DNA from: Mesostigma viride
Lineage: Eukaryota; Streptophyta; Mesostigmatophyceae; Mesostigmatales; Mesostigmataceae
NCBI GenBank assembly: GCA_009746045.1
Contig: RPFO01000977.1
Span: 1 to 42,514 of the forward strand
Reading direction: 5' to 3'
DNA: 42,514 nt
Positions 10,244 through 20,114 of the stretch are shown one piece after another (position 1 is the stretch's first letter; each line of letters starts with the position of its first letter). Under the pieces are notes generated by a model that was given only the letters and a program-made list of their open reading frames with translations, was not told the origin of the DNA and did no database searches. The position numbers were made by a program, and so were the translations under genes.

Positions 10244-10717
10244 TCACTTTTCCTGGAGAAATGACCCCCATCCATCGATCTCAATGTCACGAAACTTGTA
10301 CGCTCCCTTGTACAAGTCCCCCACGAAATTTGGAGGCTCGTTGGAAAATTGTTTGGGGGCCCATACGGCCCCACCTATTTCCGCCGCATTCAAGAACTCA
10401 TGCTGGGCCTCAGCCCGGAGGCGCACAGCCGAGACATTGGGCGAAATTTCCGTGCCCTCATTCTGGAGGCATTGCACCACCCTGGCCTTACCCGGAACAC
10501 GGGGGGCAGGCGCCAAATCTGAATCTGGGGGCATCAGGTCGATCATCCCGTTTCCGAACGCAATGACACCTGAACCCCAACCTCCAAACGGTCCCCGCAG
10601 GGAGCGTGGGAAGTCGTGGGGGGGGGAGTCGATTTCAACATACATGTTGGCCGCATGCTCCTTTTTATCGACATGCACATATGTATGCTGCGAACCAAAA
10701 ACATCGGCGCGCTCCAT
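10244..10717 (-). CDS. 157-aa hypothetical protein in the giant element
   Basis: An open frame on the minus strand from MERADVFGSQHTYVH to GSFLQEK. The composition is balanced (GPFGGWGSGVIAFGNG, RLRAEAQHEFLNAAEIGGAV), unlike the plus-strand frames over the same bases, which are rich in Pro, Ser and Arg. It lies between the left TIR and the transposase-like gene on the same strand, so it may be a separate cargo gene or a 3' exon of a larger one. No family is recognised. Confidence 0.45.
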   Translation of the reverse strand: MERADVFGSQHTYVHVDKKEHAANMYVEIDSPPHDFPRSLRGPFGGWGSGVIAFGNGMIDLMPPDSDLAPAPRVPGKARVVQCLQNEGTEISPNVSAVRLRAEAQHEFLNAAEIGGAVWAPKQFSNEPPNFVGDLYKGAYKFRDIEIDGWGSFLQEK

Positions 10718-10862
10718 CGTAAAAGTGAGTTTGATGGCTAAGTTGCGAGTGAGAAAATTATTTCAGCAAAGCCCGGTCCGGACTGTCGTATGGGTGGCGC
10801 TGCGGAGCGTCCCCTCTATTCCTTGTGGTTGTAGGGGACAACCTTCCAATCACAATTCGTAA

Positions 10863-11311
10863 CTAGTCCGGTTACAAGCAAGGTACTTTGGCACTTCCGG
10901 AGCGAATTTGTGTTTTAAGACATCTACCAAAGAGGCCTTAGTACAGTAACATTGTTGTGACATTCGAAATTAGTACGAACCAATTTGCAGACGGAAAGTC
11001 CTACACAGCAACTACATATTTGAGTGACGACATGATTTTTAGGTCAAACCAAATTATAAATTTGTAATTCGAAAAATTATTGTACAAGTTAAATAAAATA
11101 CTCGCCATTTCGACACGGAAATATACTAAAATTTGTCACTACCGAGGCTAACAATGTTCCCAGCCACTTGTCATCTAATGTAACATATGAAAAAACAAAA
11201 AAATGTTCTCCAAAAATATATAAACACGAATAAACACTGTCCCAACCGTAGGCGAATAAAGCCCAGGCTTAAAGATCCGTAGGGGTGGCGCTGCGGAGCG
11301 TCCCCGAAAGT
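10863..11311. other. Non-coding AT-rich spacer with palindrome copies
   Basis: No gene is supported. A palindrome copy lies just before it (10792-10813), and another closes it (11283-11304), immediately after the stop of the transposase-like gene. Confidence 0.6.
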
Positions 11312-12055
11312 TTAAGCCGGTGGCAGCCCCTCCGGGGCTTGCTGGTTGCGTACAAGAGCGGTTAGCCACGCGTCAAGCTCCTTGCTCATATCAACGTAGG
11401 CTTGCCTTTGGTTGCCAAGGACCATGCACTGGAGCGGAAGAGCAGCGGAGATGCACAGATAGCAATCGACCAGGTCGGCTGGGCGGGACTCCGGCCAATC
11501 AGCCAAATCCAGAGTAAAATGCAGGGGGTCATGCATATCTCGCTTCCACAGCCGAACCGCCAGAACGGCGTGGCCGGGCAAGAAAATCTCCTTCTGCCGT
11601 CCGTTTTGTCCCTCAACCCACCTAACCTCCTCCTTCTCCAGCACTGAGGCCTCCCTCACCACCTGCATCACCCAAAAAGGGTGGGCGGAATTGTGGTTCA
11701 CGTCCTCTCTGTCTGACGGAACTGCGATGTAATCATACATGCGCATCTGCCTGCCAATGGCATCCCTTTGATCCTTCAGCAGTTCCGCCCGCGTCAGCTG
11801 GCGAACCGGAGGTATGGGCTGCGTTGGCGGCATCAGGCGGAAAGTTTTCATCGTTTGGCCCTCATCGTTAAATTCCTCGATATGTGTCCACTCGGTCCGG
11901 CACTCCTCCCACCTGTTAGCTAGGCAGGCTGGGCAGTAGCACGAAAAACGCCTCATCATCAGGAGCCCCGGGTCAGACTTGTCCAGGCGCCACCAGTGCG
12001 CTTGCTTGATGGCCTCGACACGCGTCGGTATCATACGGGCGCCGGAGTCGAGGTC
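11312..12055 (-). CDS. Transposase-like gene, exon 3 (C-terminal domain)
   Basis: 247 codons from DLDSGARMIPTRVEAI to QQAPEGLPPA and a TAA. The acceptor TTGCAG precedes 12055 (minus strand); the join to exon 2 is phase 0. It contains a Cys pair RRFSCYCPACLANRWEEC (about 11918-11971), probably zinc binding, followed by a segment reminiscent of the small BAH/SH3-like modules seen at the C-terminus of related proteins (YDYIAVPSDRED...FWVMQVV); this last comparison is tentative. Confidence 0.7.
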   Translation of the reverse strand, partial: DLDSGARMIPTRVEAIKQAHWWRLDKSDPGLLMMRRFSCYCPACLANRWEECRTEWTHIEEFNDEGQTMKTFRLMPPTQPIPPVRQLTRAELLKDQRDAIGRQMRMYDYIAVPSDREDVNHNSAHPFWVMQVVREASVLEKEEVRWVEGQNGRQKEIFLPGHAVLAVRLWKRDMHDPLHFTLDLADWPESRPADLVDCYLCISAALPLQCMVLGNQRQAYVDMSKELDAWLTALVRNQQAPEGLPPA

Positions 12056-12292
12056 CTGCAATGAGGGAGAATGTCAGAAACGGAAAGTTGGTATGTGTCA
12101 ATAGATCAAGTACACATGAAGGGTCACTCTGCAGAGATACCCCTTTGAAAGTGCTTTGCATGCATTTTTCACTATATAAGACGCTAATTCATACCAGTTC
12201 TTTTAGCATTATCAAATAATAAAATGCAAATGGGCAAAAGGTCACTCTGCAGAGATACCTCAATCAAGTTCAAGAAAAATTGAGTTTCGCAC
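12056..12292 (-). other. Intron 2 of the transposase-like gene
   Basis: 237 bp, GT-AG on the minus strand, phase 0. It carries two copies of the element's palindrome (12121-12143 and 12240-12259), both in the form GGTCACTCTGCAGAGATACC. Confidence 0.7.
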
Positions 12293-13066
12293 CTCAGGAA
12301 AATGAAAGAAATGACGGTGGACGCCCTCTGCCCGAGCGCGGGCCGACTCCCTGCTCGTGGTTTTGCCTCCTTCCCAGCTGTCCCGCATGTACTTGACGAT
12401 CTGGCGCCCTGTAACGATGCCCTGGTTCTCAGGAATGCATTGCATGTTCCTCACAATGCACTTGAACTTCGCTCCCTGACCATCCACCTCCCCCTTCCCG
12501 TGCTGCTCACCCAAGTAGTGGTACTCGAAGGATTCCAAGTCGGGATCCTGCATGAGGAGGCGGAAGACGGCGTTAACCACGTACTTGGACTTGAACTGGG
12601 ATGAGCAGTTGTCAGAGCACATGAACATCCTCTTCACCCCCACACCAAGTCCGCGCAGGGTTTCCATGATTGTCCTCAGCGCGTAGACGAGCGCCCGCTC
12701 TCCCCGCTTCATCTTGGCTTCCCCGAGAAAAAAGAACGTTCGCTTTGCCATCGCACCATTGTGCAAATATCGCACGATCATGGGCATGAGGACAAAGCTC
12801 GTCTTGTGAAAGTACTGCGACTGCAGTTGGACGTAGTTGTTGTTCTCGTAATTCTCGGCCCAATCTCCATGCACGAGCACATCCCCCTCAGTCATGTTCC
12901 TCTCCCGGTCCTTGATCGTTGCCGACTGCCACCATGACGTAAAGCAGTGGTTGGTAAAGTCCTCCCAACTCTCGATAATCGCCAGCCTCAGCTGCGCGGG
13001 CGTTGACCTCATCGTTTCCTGTACGGGCCGCTTGACCTTCTCCGGGACCCGCCGATCGGTCGCGTC
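12293..13066 (-). CDS. Transposase-like gene, exon 2 (DDE-like catalytic domain)
   Basis: 258 codons, phase 0 at both ends (acceptor AACAG before 13066, donor GTGCG at 12292). Motifs in order: VHGDWAENYENN (Asp at 12863-12865), MFMCSDNCSSQFKSK (Asp at 12611-12613) and GEQHGKGEVDGQGAKFK (about 12455-12505). The pattern D-x-[AS]-E-N-Y, S-D-x-x-x-x-Q-[FY]-K, H-G-K-G-x-x-D-G-x-G matches, from memory, a widespread uncharacterised eukaryotic family with an RNase H-like DDE core. It is the best candidate for the enzyme that moves the giant element. Catalysis has not been shown for this family as far as I know. Confidence 0.72.
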
Positions 13067-13198
13067 CTGTTTTAACCAAGGGATGAAGTAAATTTGCAAG
13101 TAACATATTCATAAAGTATCAGAAAAGCCTTTAAATTAACATCGCGCTGCAGAATGACGCTGCGAAATAATTGCGTCACAAAATCCAAACACGCTTAC
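13067..13198 (-). other. Intron 1 of the transposase-like gene
   Basis: 132 bp, GT-AG, phase 0. It contains a degenerate palindrome copy (13141-13163, CGCGCTGCAGAATGACGC core). Confidence 0.65.
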
Positions 13199-14724
13199 CT
13201 CCCCTGCCGGTCGGGAAACCACTACCTCCTTCTTCACGTATCTGAACCAATTTAGTAGTTCTGTTGAATTCTTGTCCCGGTCACACAACACCCAGTCTTT
13301 GATGCCACACCGGGACTCGGGACACGAGTTCTCCATACATGCCCTCTTCAGAATGCGAAAGACAGACCCCTCCTCCATGGATGGGTCCCCTACCCTTGGC
13401 ACCCCTTCCTCATCCTCCACGATCCTCTCATTTATTTCAAGATCGTCAAGGTCTTGCCCCTGCCATTCATCTTCCGTCACATTATTGTCCCCTTCCTCCT
13501 CTTCGTTTCTCGCCGAGTTTGCCCCACCCCCCAGCTCACTACCCCCATCCGCCTCCGCCACACGGCAATGGAAGTGCTTCACCCATTCGGTCGTGTGCAG
13601 GCTTTCGAACATCCCGCACGTGCCGTCAGGCAATCTCGCCCTTAAACATCCCTCACACTCGTCGCCGCACTTGCAGTTCTTGCCGTGCTTCGCCTTGCAG
13701 TACCTAGTCCATGCCGCTACCTTCGACTGCATGACCGTATGCGTCTCACAGGCGCACACGTTTCTCTCCTTCCACTTCCCCTTGACGGTTTTGGGGGCGT
13801 ACTTGCAGAAAGTCGTATATCCGACATGGATGCCGACATCCTTCTCATACTGCGGACTTTTCTTGTCCCAGTACGTGTGCTCCGCTAAAAACTTGAGATA
13901 TATGTCCTCCTTCGAGGTGAGGTAGAAGTAGGCCCCTTGGACACCAACCAAAATCGCACGATTGCCAACTCGTTCGTGCGTCTTTATGGTATCCCTCTCT
14001 TGGGGCGAAGCGCGCGAGTTCTCCTCATCAGTCCAAGCCTGCGCGATCGACTCGATTACAAATTGGGGCAACTTCCTCTTCTTTCGCGCCAGCGCACGCG
14101 TCAGGAACTCCATCTTCTGTTGCTTTCTGATCGCCCGAACTTTGAGAATGGTCTTCGCGGGGACACCCGTCATTCTCTCCAACTCTGCCGCCGAAAACTC
14201 CTTCTCGATGTCGTCCCCACAAAAAAGAGTTGACACCAAAATGATCTTGACGTCTCTGTCATGGTCGGATTTCGACAGGTCGTCAAAAAGGGCGATCAGC
14301 CGAGCCACCCAAGACCTCGACAGTTGTGCAAGCCGCTGCTCATCAAAAAGCTTGGCCACCGGAATGTCAAAATGCTCCGCCTTGAGCTCGTCAGCCCTCT
14401 TATTGAAGCCATCAACAATCTCCTCAAAAGAGGCCCGCTTGGTAGATTCATTCCTCATGTGATGAACTACGTTGTACGCCTCATCAGCAAGATGAGTCCC
14501 CACAACAGACTTCTTCTCGGCGTACTGGCCAGGCCTTTTCGCTGGCTTCCTGACGGCGGGCGAGGTGCTGCGGTTCTCATTCCCGAAATTTCGTTTCGAG
14601 CTGTTTTTCAGATCCGCTGCAAGGGGCGTCGGTGTCCCGATGCTCAAGTTGTGGGCATTGAGTCGATTAGCAAAGCCGCCACGCAAGGAGGAGGAGGTTG
14701 GCGAAAGAAACACCCGTTCCCGTG
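13199..14724 (-). CDS. Transposase-like gene, exon 1 (N-terminal region)
   Basis: The open frame ends ...VVSRPAGE with donor GTAAGC at 13198. The 5' limit is uncertain: a good acceptor (pyrimidine tract then CTGCAG) lies at 14725, but the frame stays open to 14848. It holds a basic N-terminus, a helical domain (AYNVVHHMRNESTKRASFEE to RKKRKLPQFV), then GIHVGYTTFCKYAPKTV followed by Cys/His groups (VCACETHT, CKAKHGKNCKCGDECEGC), which match the Cys-rich region before the DDE core in related proteins, and an acidic linker. The true start exon was not found. Confidence 0.65.
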
Positions 14725-15059
14725 CTGCAGAAACAAAAAGAAATTCACGGACAATTAACATATTAGCAGGGTCACTCCGCGAAATGACCCCACCTTCTTC
14801 GCAGATACAAAAGAATCTCAATTGCGAAGCAAATATAGAGAAAGTCAAACTTCATGAAATTTTTGGTAGCTCTGCAGCGCGACCCTTGCGAAGTTACACA
14901 CAAGTTTTAAGGCCTTTTCGTATGGAACTGAGAAGAGGTCGCGCTGCAGCGCGACCAAGATTTGCATCATTGGAAACACACCTTCCCGGCTCATTTTTCA
15001 GGCGTGTCGTGTCGTTGCCGAGGTACCTGGATGATCACACCAAGACAGGAAAATACGTG

Positions 15060-15620
15060 AATTAATTCATGGAATTATTTAAGATTCTACTAAATGAAAT
15101 TGAATATTGAACATAATTGTTTTAATCATTATTGTTTAATTATGTAGCAGAAATATGGAAAGTATTTATTGGTATTTATATAGTTTTAATTAGTATTTAG
15201 TACTATTTCTATTACAATCATTATTGTTTAGATAGAAGAAATATGAACTGGACAGACTAGCTATCTCTAATACTAAATATTTTCTACTTATTGTATGAAA
15301 AAAAGAGTGATGTCCATAAATATATGTAATATTGTCATAAAATTTAATCTATATTTTAAATTTGTATTCATGGCATTAATCTATCTAGTACTAGTCATTT
15401 ATATAAAAAACTAGTACAGTAAGTTAGCAGTAAATAGGAAAATATATTTAACAAATATTAGAAAGAACATATATCATATTCATAACAATAATCATAATAA
15501 TAAGCATATGGACAGCAGAAAGTATAAATATATTGGCTAGCATGTTAGTATATATCCCCATACATTTACTATACCCGATTCATTAATATATTTATTTGTA
15601 TACCCCAAAAGTTCTGCATT
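15060..15620. other. AT-rich divergent spacer
   Basis: About 560 bp of very AT-rich sequence with no frame of note, between the minus-strand transposase-like gene and plus-strand sequences. It contrasts sharply with the GC-rich surroundings. It could hold divergent promoters or be an unrelated insertion; nothing decides this. Confidence 0.5.
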
Positions 15621-15708
15621 CGAAATTTTTGCCATACCACGTGGCAGTAGGCACGTCGCTTTGCAGAGTGACGACTGGTGGTAATATGACAGATGATCTC
15701 TCAGACGA

Positions 15709-15800
15709 CGTGCAAAAAAGCACCGGGCTCACGCTAGAATCGAACCGCGGACGTCGTTATCCACGGCAGCATGGTGACGCCCGAATCCAAACATCCCGAT
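15709..15800 (-). other. Possible tRNA-derived remnant
   Basis: On the minus strand GGTTCGATTC (15737-15746) matches the pol III B box, and a run of six T follows about 18 bases later (15714-15719), like a pol III terminator. A GGGC/GCCC pairing about 58 nt apart is present, but no full cloverleaf can be folded by eye. Treat it as a tRNA-like fragment or SINE remnant. Confidence 0.25.
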
Positions 15801-16356
15801 TGTAGCGTCAAATTGGCTGCGTGTTGTTCCTTTTTATACCTGCGGGACCGTGAAGACCGACGCTTGGATTACGTCACATTGTGAGTCGTCCAATCCGCAT
15901 GCGCGGTTTGTCAATAAGAATAATCTAGCGCCGCGTTTCGCCTCGTTGGCCGAATGGCGAGCATGCCACGTTTTCCGTCCTGAACGCCGGTTACGCTGGG
16001 CCGTTGACAGGGGTCGCTCCACGGACGATCGGTCACAACAGCTGTTGGGTTTCGAAAACCGCACCACCACTGCTGCCGCCATAGCTGTTTTCTGTAATAA
16101 TCATCGCTGCCTAGCTGAAGATGGTGAGGAATCTGCCGCCTCAACTCGCCGCCATAATGAAAAAGGTGCATCAACAGCGCAGTCTTTTTTGATGTCGAGC
16201 GTGATGTTTGTTGCTATGCCTTCAAATGGTCCGGTTAGTTTATAGCTAGCCCAATTCTAATCGTGGTCCTGTTCAATGCCGTTTTTCCCCCTTCCTGATT
16301 TATGTGCAACGAACCCCTACTTACTCGCGCGAGCAGGGTGGCGTCTATGATGCCCT
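15801..16356. other. Unassigned region
   Basis: A 131-codon frame (15850-16245, plus) exists but has unremarkable composition and no recognisable domain or splice support. I see no firm feature. An upstream exon of the plus-strand gene could lie here. Confidence 0.4.
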
Positions 16357-16862
16357 TTTGTAGTCCTCAGCCAGCGATATGGCTTGTTTTTTCGTGTTGG
16401 TCCTCAGCCAGCGACATGACTTCTTTTTTCTGGTTGGTTCTCGGCCAGCGATATGCCTTCTTTTTAAGGGTTGGTCCTCAGCCAGCGACATGGCTTCTTT
16501 TTTCGTGTTGGTCCTCAGCCAGCGATATGCCTTCTTTTTTAGGGTTGGTCCTCAGCCAGCAATATGTTTTCTTTTTTCGTGTTGGTCCTCAGCCAGCGAC
16601 ACGGCTTCTTTTTAAGGGTTGGTCCTCAGCGAGCGACCAGAGTATTTTTTCGTATTGGTCCTCTGCCAGCTAAATGTTTTCTTTTTTCGTGTTGGTCCTA
16701 AGCCAGCTAAATGTTTTCTTTTTTCGTGTTGGTCGTCAGCCAGCGATATGTTTTCTTTTTTCGTGTTGGTCGTCAGCCAGCGATATGTTTTCTTTTTTCG
16801 TGTTGGTCCTCAGCCAGCGATATGGCTTCTTTTTTCGTGTTGGTCCTCAGCCAGCGATATGT
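16357..16862 (+). repeat. 37-bp minisatellite, about 13-14 copies
   Basis: The unit GTTGGTCCTCAGCCAGCGAT followed by ATG and a T-rich stretch repeats every 37 bp from 16357. The copies are degenerate (GAT/GAC, CTTC/TTTC, CGTG/AGGG variants). Since 37 is not a multiple of 3, all three frames cycle through the same peptide; the resulting long frames are not genes. It abuts the 30-bp array with no gap. Confidence 0.9.
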
Positions 16863-19308
16863 CCACCACCACCATCCATGCATGCCAGCACCCCACCACC
16901 ATCATCCATGCGTGCCAGCCACCCACCACCACCATCCATGCGTGCCAGCCACCCACCACCACCATCCATGCATGCCAGCACCCCACCACCATCATCCATG
17001 CATGCCAGCACCCCACCACCACCATCCATGCGTGCCAGCCACCCACCACCACCATCCATGCGTGCCAGCCACCCACCACCACCATCCATGCATGCCAGCA
17101 CCCCACCACCACCATCCATGCGTGCCAGCCACCCACCACCACCATCCATGCATGCCAGCACCCCACCACCATCATCCATGCATGCCAGCACCCCACCACC
17201 ACCATCCATGCGTGCCAGCACCCCACCACCACCATCCATGCATGCCAGCCACCCACCACCATCATCCATGCGTGCCAGCCACCCACCACCACCATCCATG
17301 CGTGCCAGCCACCCACCACCATCATCCATGCGTGCCAGCCACCCACCACCACCATCCATGCGTGCCAGCCACCCACCACCACCATCCATGCGTGCCAGCC
17401 ACCCACCACCACCATCCATGCGTGCCAGCCACCCACCACCACCATCCATGCATGCCAGCCACCCACCACCACCATCCATGCATGCCAGCACCCCACCACC
17501 ATCATCCATGCATGCCAGCCACCCACCACCACCATCCATGCATGCCAGCACCCCACCACCATCATCCATGCATGCCAGCACCCCACCACCACCATCCATG
17601 CGTGCCAGCACCCCACCACCACCATCCATGCATGCCAGCCACCCACCACCACCATCCATGCGTGCCAGCACCCCACCACCACCATCCATGCGTGCCAGCA
17701 CCCACCACCACCATCCATGCGTGCCAGCCACCCACCACCACCATCCATGCATGCCAGCCACCCACCACCACCATCCATGCGTGCCAGCCACCCACCACCA
17801 CCATCCATGCGTGCCAGCCACCCACCACCACCATCCATGCATGCCAGCCACCCACCACCACCATCCATGCATGCCAGCACCCCACCACCACCATCCATGC
17901 GTGCCAGCACCCCACCACCACCATCCATGCATGCCAGCCACCCACCACCACCATCCATGCGTGCCAGCACCCCACCACCACCATCCATGCGTGCCAGCAC
18001 CCCACCACCACCATCCATGCATGCCAGCCACCCACCACCACCATCCATGCGTGCCAGCACCCACCACCACCATCCATGCGTGCCAGCACCCACCACCACC
18101 ATCCATGCATGCCAGCCACCCACCACCACCATCCATGCATGCCAGCCACCCACCACCACCATCCATGCATGCCAGCACCCCACCACCATCATCCATGCAT
18201 GCCAGCACCCCACCACCACCATCCATGCGTGCCAGCCACCCACCACCACCATCCATGCATGCCAGCACCCCACCACCATCATCCATGCATGCCAGCACCC
18301 CACCACCACCATCCATGCGTGCCAGCACCCCACCACCACCATCCATGCATGCCAGCCACCCACCACCACCATCCATGCGTGCCAGCACCCACCACCACCA
18401 TCCATGCGTGCCAGCACCCCACCACCACCATCCATGCATGCCAGCCACCCACCACCACCATCCATGCATGCCAGCCACCCACCACCACCATCCATGCATG
18501 CCAGCCACCCACCACCATCATCCATGCGTGCCAGCCACCCACCACCACCATCCATGCGTGCCAGCCACCCACCACCACCATCCATGCATGCCAGCACCCC
18601 ACCACCATCATCCATGCATGCCAGCACCCCACCACCACCATCCATGCGTGCCAGCACCCCACCACCACCATCCATGCATGCCAGCCACCCACCACCATCA
18701 TCCATGCGTGCCAGCCACCCACCACCACCATCCATGCGTGCCAGCACCCACCACCACCATCCATGCGTGCCAGCCACCCACCACCACCATCCATGCGTGC
18801 CAGCCACCCACCACCACCATCCATGCATGCCAGCACCCCACCACCATCATCCATGCATGCCAGCCACCCACCACCACCATCCATGCATGCCAGCACCCCA
18901 CCACCATCATCCATGCATGCCAGCACCCCACCACCACCATCCATGCGTGCCAGCACCCCACCACCACCATCCATGCATGCCAGCACCCCACCACCATCAT
19001 CCATGCATGCCAGCACCCCACCACCACCATCCATGCGTGCCAGCACCCACCACCACCATCCATGCATGCCAGCCACCCACCACCACCATCCATGCGTGCC
19101 AGCACCCCACCACCACCATCCATGCATGCCAGCCACCCACCACCACCATCCATGCATGCCAGCCACCACCACCACCATCCATGCATGCCAGCCACCCACC
19201 ACCATCATCCATGCGTGCCAGCCACCCACCACCACCATCCATGCGTGCCAGCCACCCACCACCACCATCCATGCATGCCAGCCACCCACCACCACCATCC
19301 ATGCGTGA
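16863..19308 (+). repeat. 30-bp minisatellite, about 81 copies
   Basis: Units of 30 bp begin CCACCACCACCATCCATGC. Variation is confined to a few sites: CAC/CAT in the fourth triplet, GCATG/GCGTG, and GCCACCC/GCACCCC; a few units are 29 bp. The order of variants repeats in blocks (for example CAT-A-C, CAC-G-C, CAC-A-S types in succession), suggesting segmental duplication within the array. The plus strand is C/A rich and G poor. Because 30 is divisible by 3, giant open frames of 550-960 codons exist in several frames on both strands; none shows gene-like constraint. Confidence 0.95.
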
Positions 19309-19400
19309 TTTTTTTGGGGAGTGGTTAGTATTGTTTTTGGGTAGGGTCGCTCTGCAGAGTGACCCCTACCCTTGCGCAATGTCGCAGTCTTTGTTTGTAA

Positions 19401-19960
19401 GGTCGCGCTGCAGAGTGACCCCCTCACAATGCAAACTTCCATTCAGTGTTTGTAGGGTCGCGCTGCAGAGTCACCTTTCCAAGATGCGTTATTCAATAAC
19501 ATTTTGTTGGTAGGGTCGCGCTGCAGAGTCACCTTTCCAAGATACGTTATTCAATAACATTTTGTTTGTAGGGTCGCGCTGCAGAGTCACCTTTCCAAGA
19601 TACGTTATTCAATCACATTTTGGTTGTAGGGTCGCGATGCAGAGTCACCCTTTCCGGATACGTTATTCAATAACATTTTGTTTGTAGGGTAGCGCTGCAG
19701 AGTCACCTTTCCAAGATACGTTATTCAATCACATTTTGGTTGTAGGGTCGCGTTGCAGAGTCACCCTTTCCAGATACGTTATTCAATAACATTTTGTTTG
19801 TAGGGTAGTGCTGCAGAGTCACCCTTTCCAGATACGTTATTCAATAACATTTTGTTTGTAGGGTAGCGCTTCCGAGTGACCTTTCCAAGATACGTTATTC
19901 AATCACATTTGTGTTGTAAGGTCGCGCTGCCGAGTCACCCTTTCCAGATACGTTTATAAA
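19401..19960 (+). repeat. 58-bp array with two palindromes per unit
   Basis: Nine units start GGGT(C/A)GCGCTGCAGAGT at 19455, 19513, 19571, 19629, 19687, 19745, 19803, 19861 and 19919, exactly 58 bp apart. Related single motifs lie at 19401 and 19344. Most units carry the large palindrome (CTGCAG core) and a second one, GTTATTCAATAAC. The strict spacing and dyads resemble iterons. A role in transposase or replication-protein binding is a guess. Confidence 0.88.
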
Positions 19961-20114
19961 AGTTACATCTTCGATTTTTTTTTCCCCAAACCTGAATGGG
20001 ATTTCATCCTTGTTTCTTCTTAGGGTAGCGCTGCAGCGCCACCCCTCACGCTGATGCGAATTTACACTTTCTTCATCCGACATTGGTCTATTTGTTTTTC
20101 CTTATTTGCCGCAG

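Noticed and set aside
10164-10862. Plus-strand frame of 232 codons
   Set aside because: It shadows the minus ORF 10244-10717; its composition is rich in Pro, Ser and Arg with no recognisable motif.
15709-15800. Functional tRNA gene on the minus strand
   Set aside because: A B box and T run are present, but stems do not pair and the D arm is missing; kept only as a low-confidence remnant.
15850-16245. 131-codon plus frame
   Set aside because: No domain, no splice support, ordinary chance length in GC-rich DNA.
16863-19308. CRISPR-like array (30-bp repeats)
   Set aside because: Repeats are head-to-tail without spacers, and the context is eukaryotic.
16619-19513. Open frames of 964, 884 and 865 codons on plus and up to 672 on minus
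   Set aside because: They are by-products of the 37-bp and 30-bp tandem arrays, present in several frames at once, with no start context or domain.
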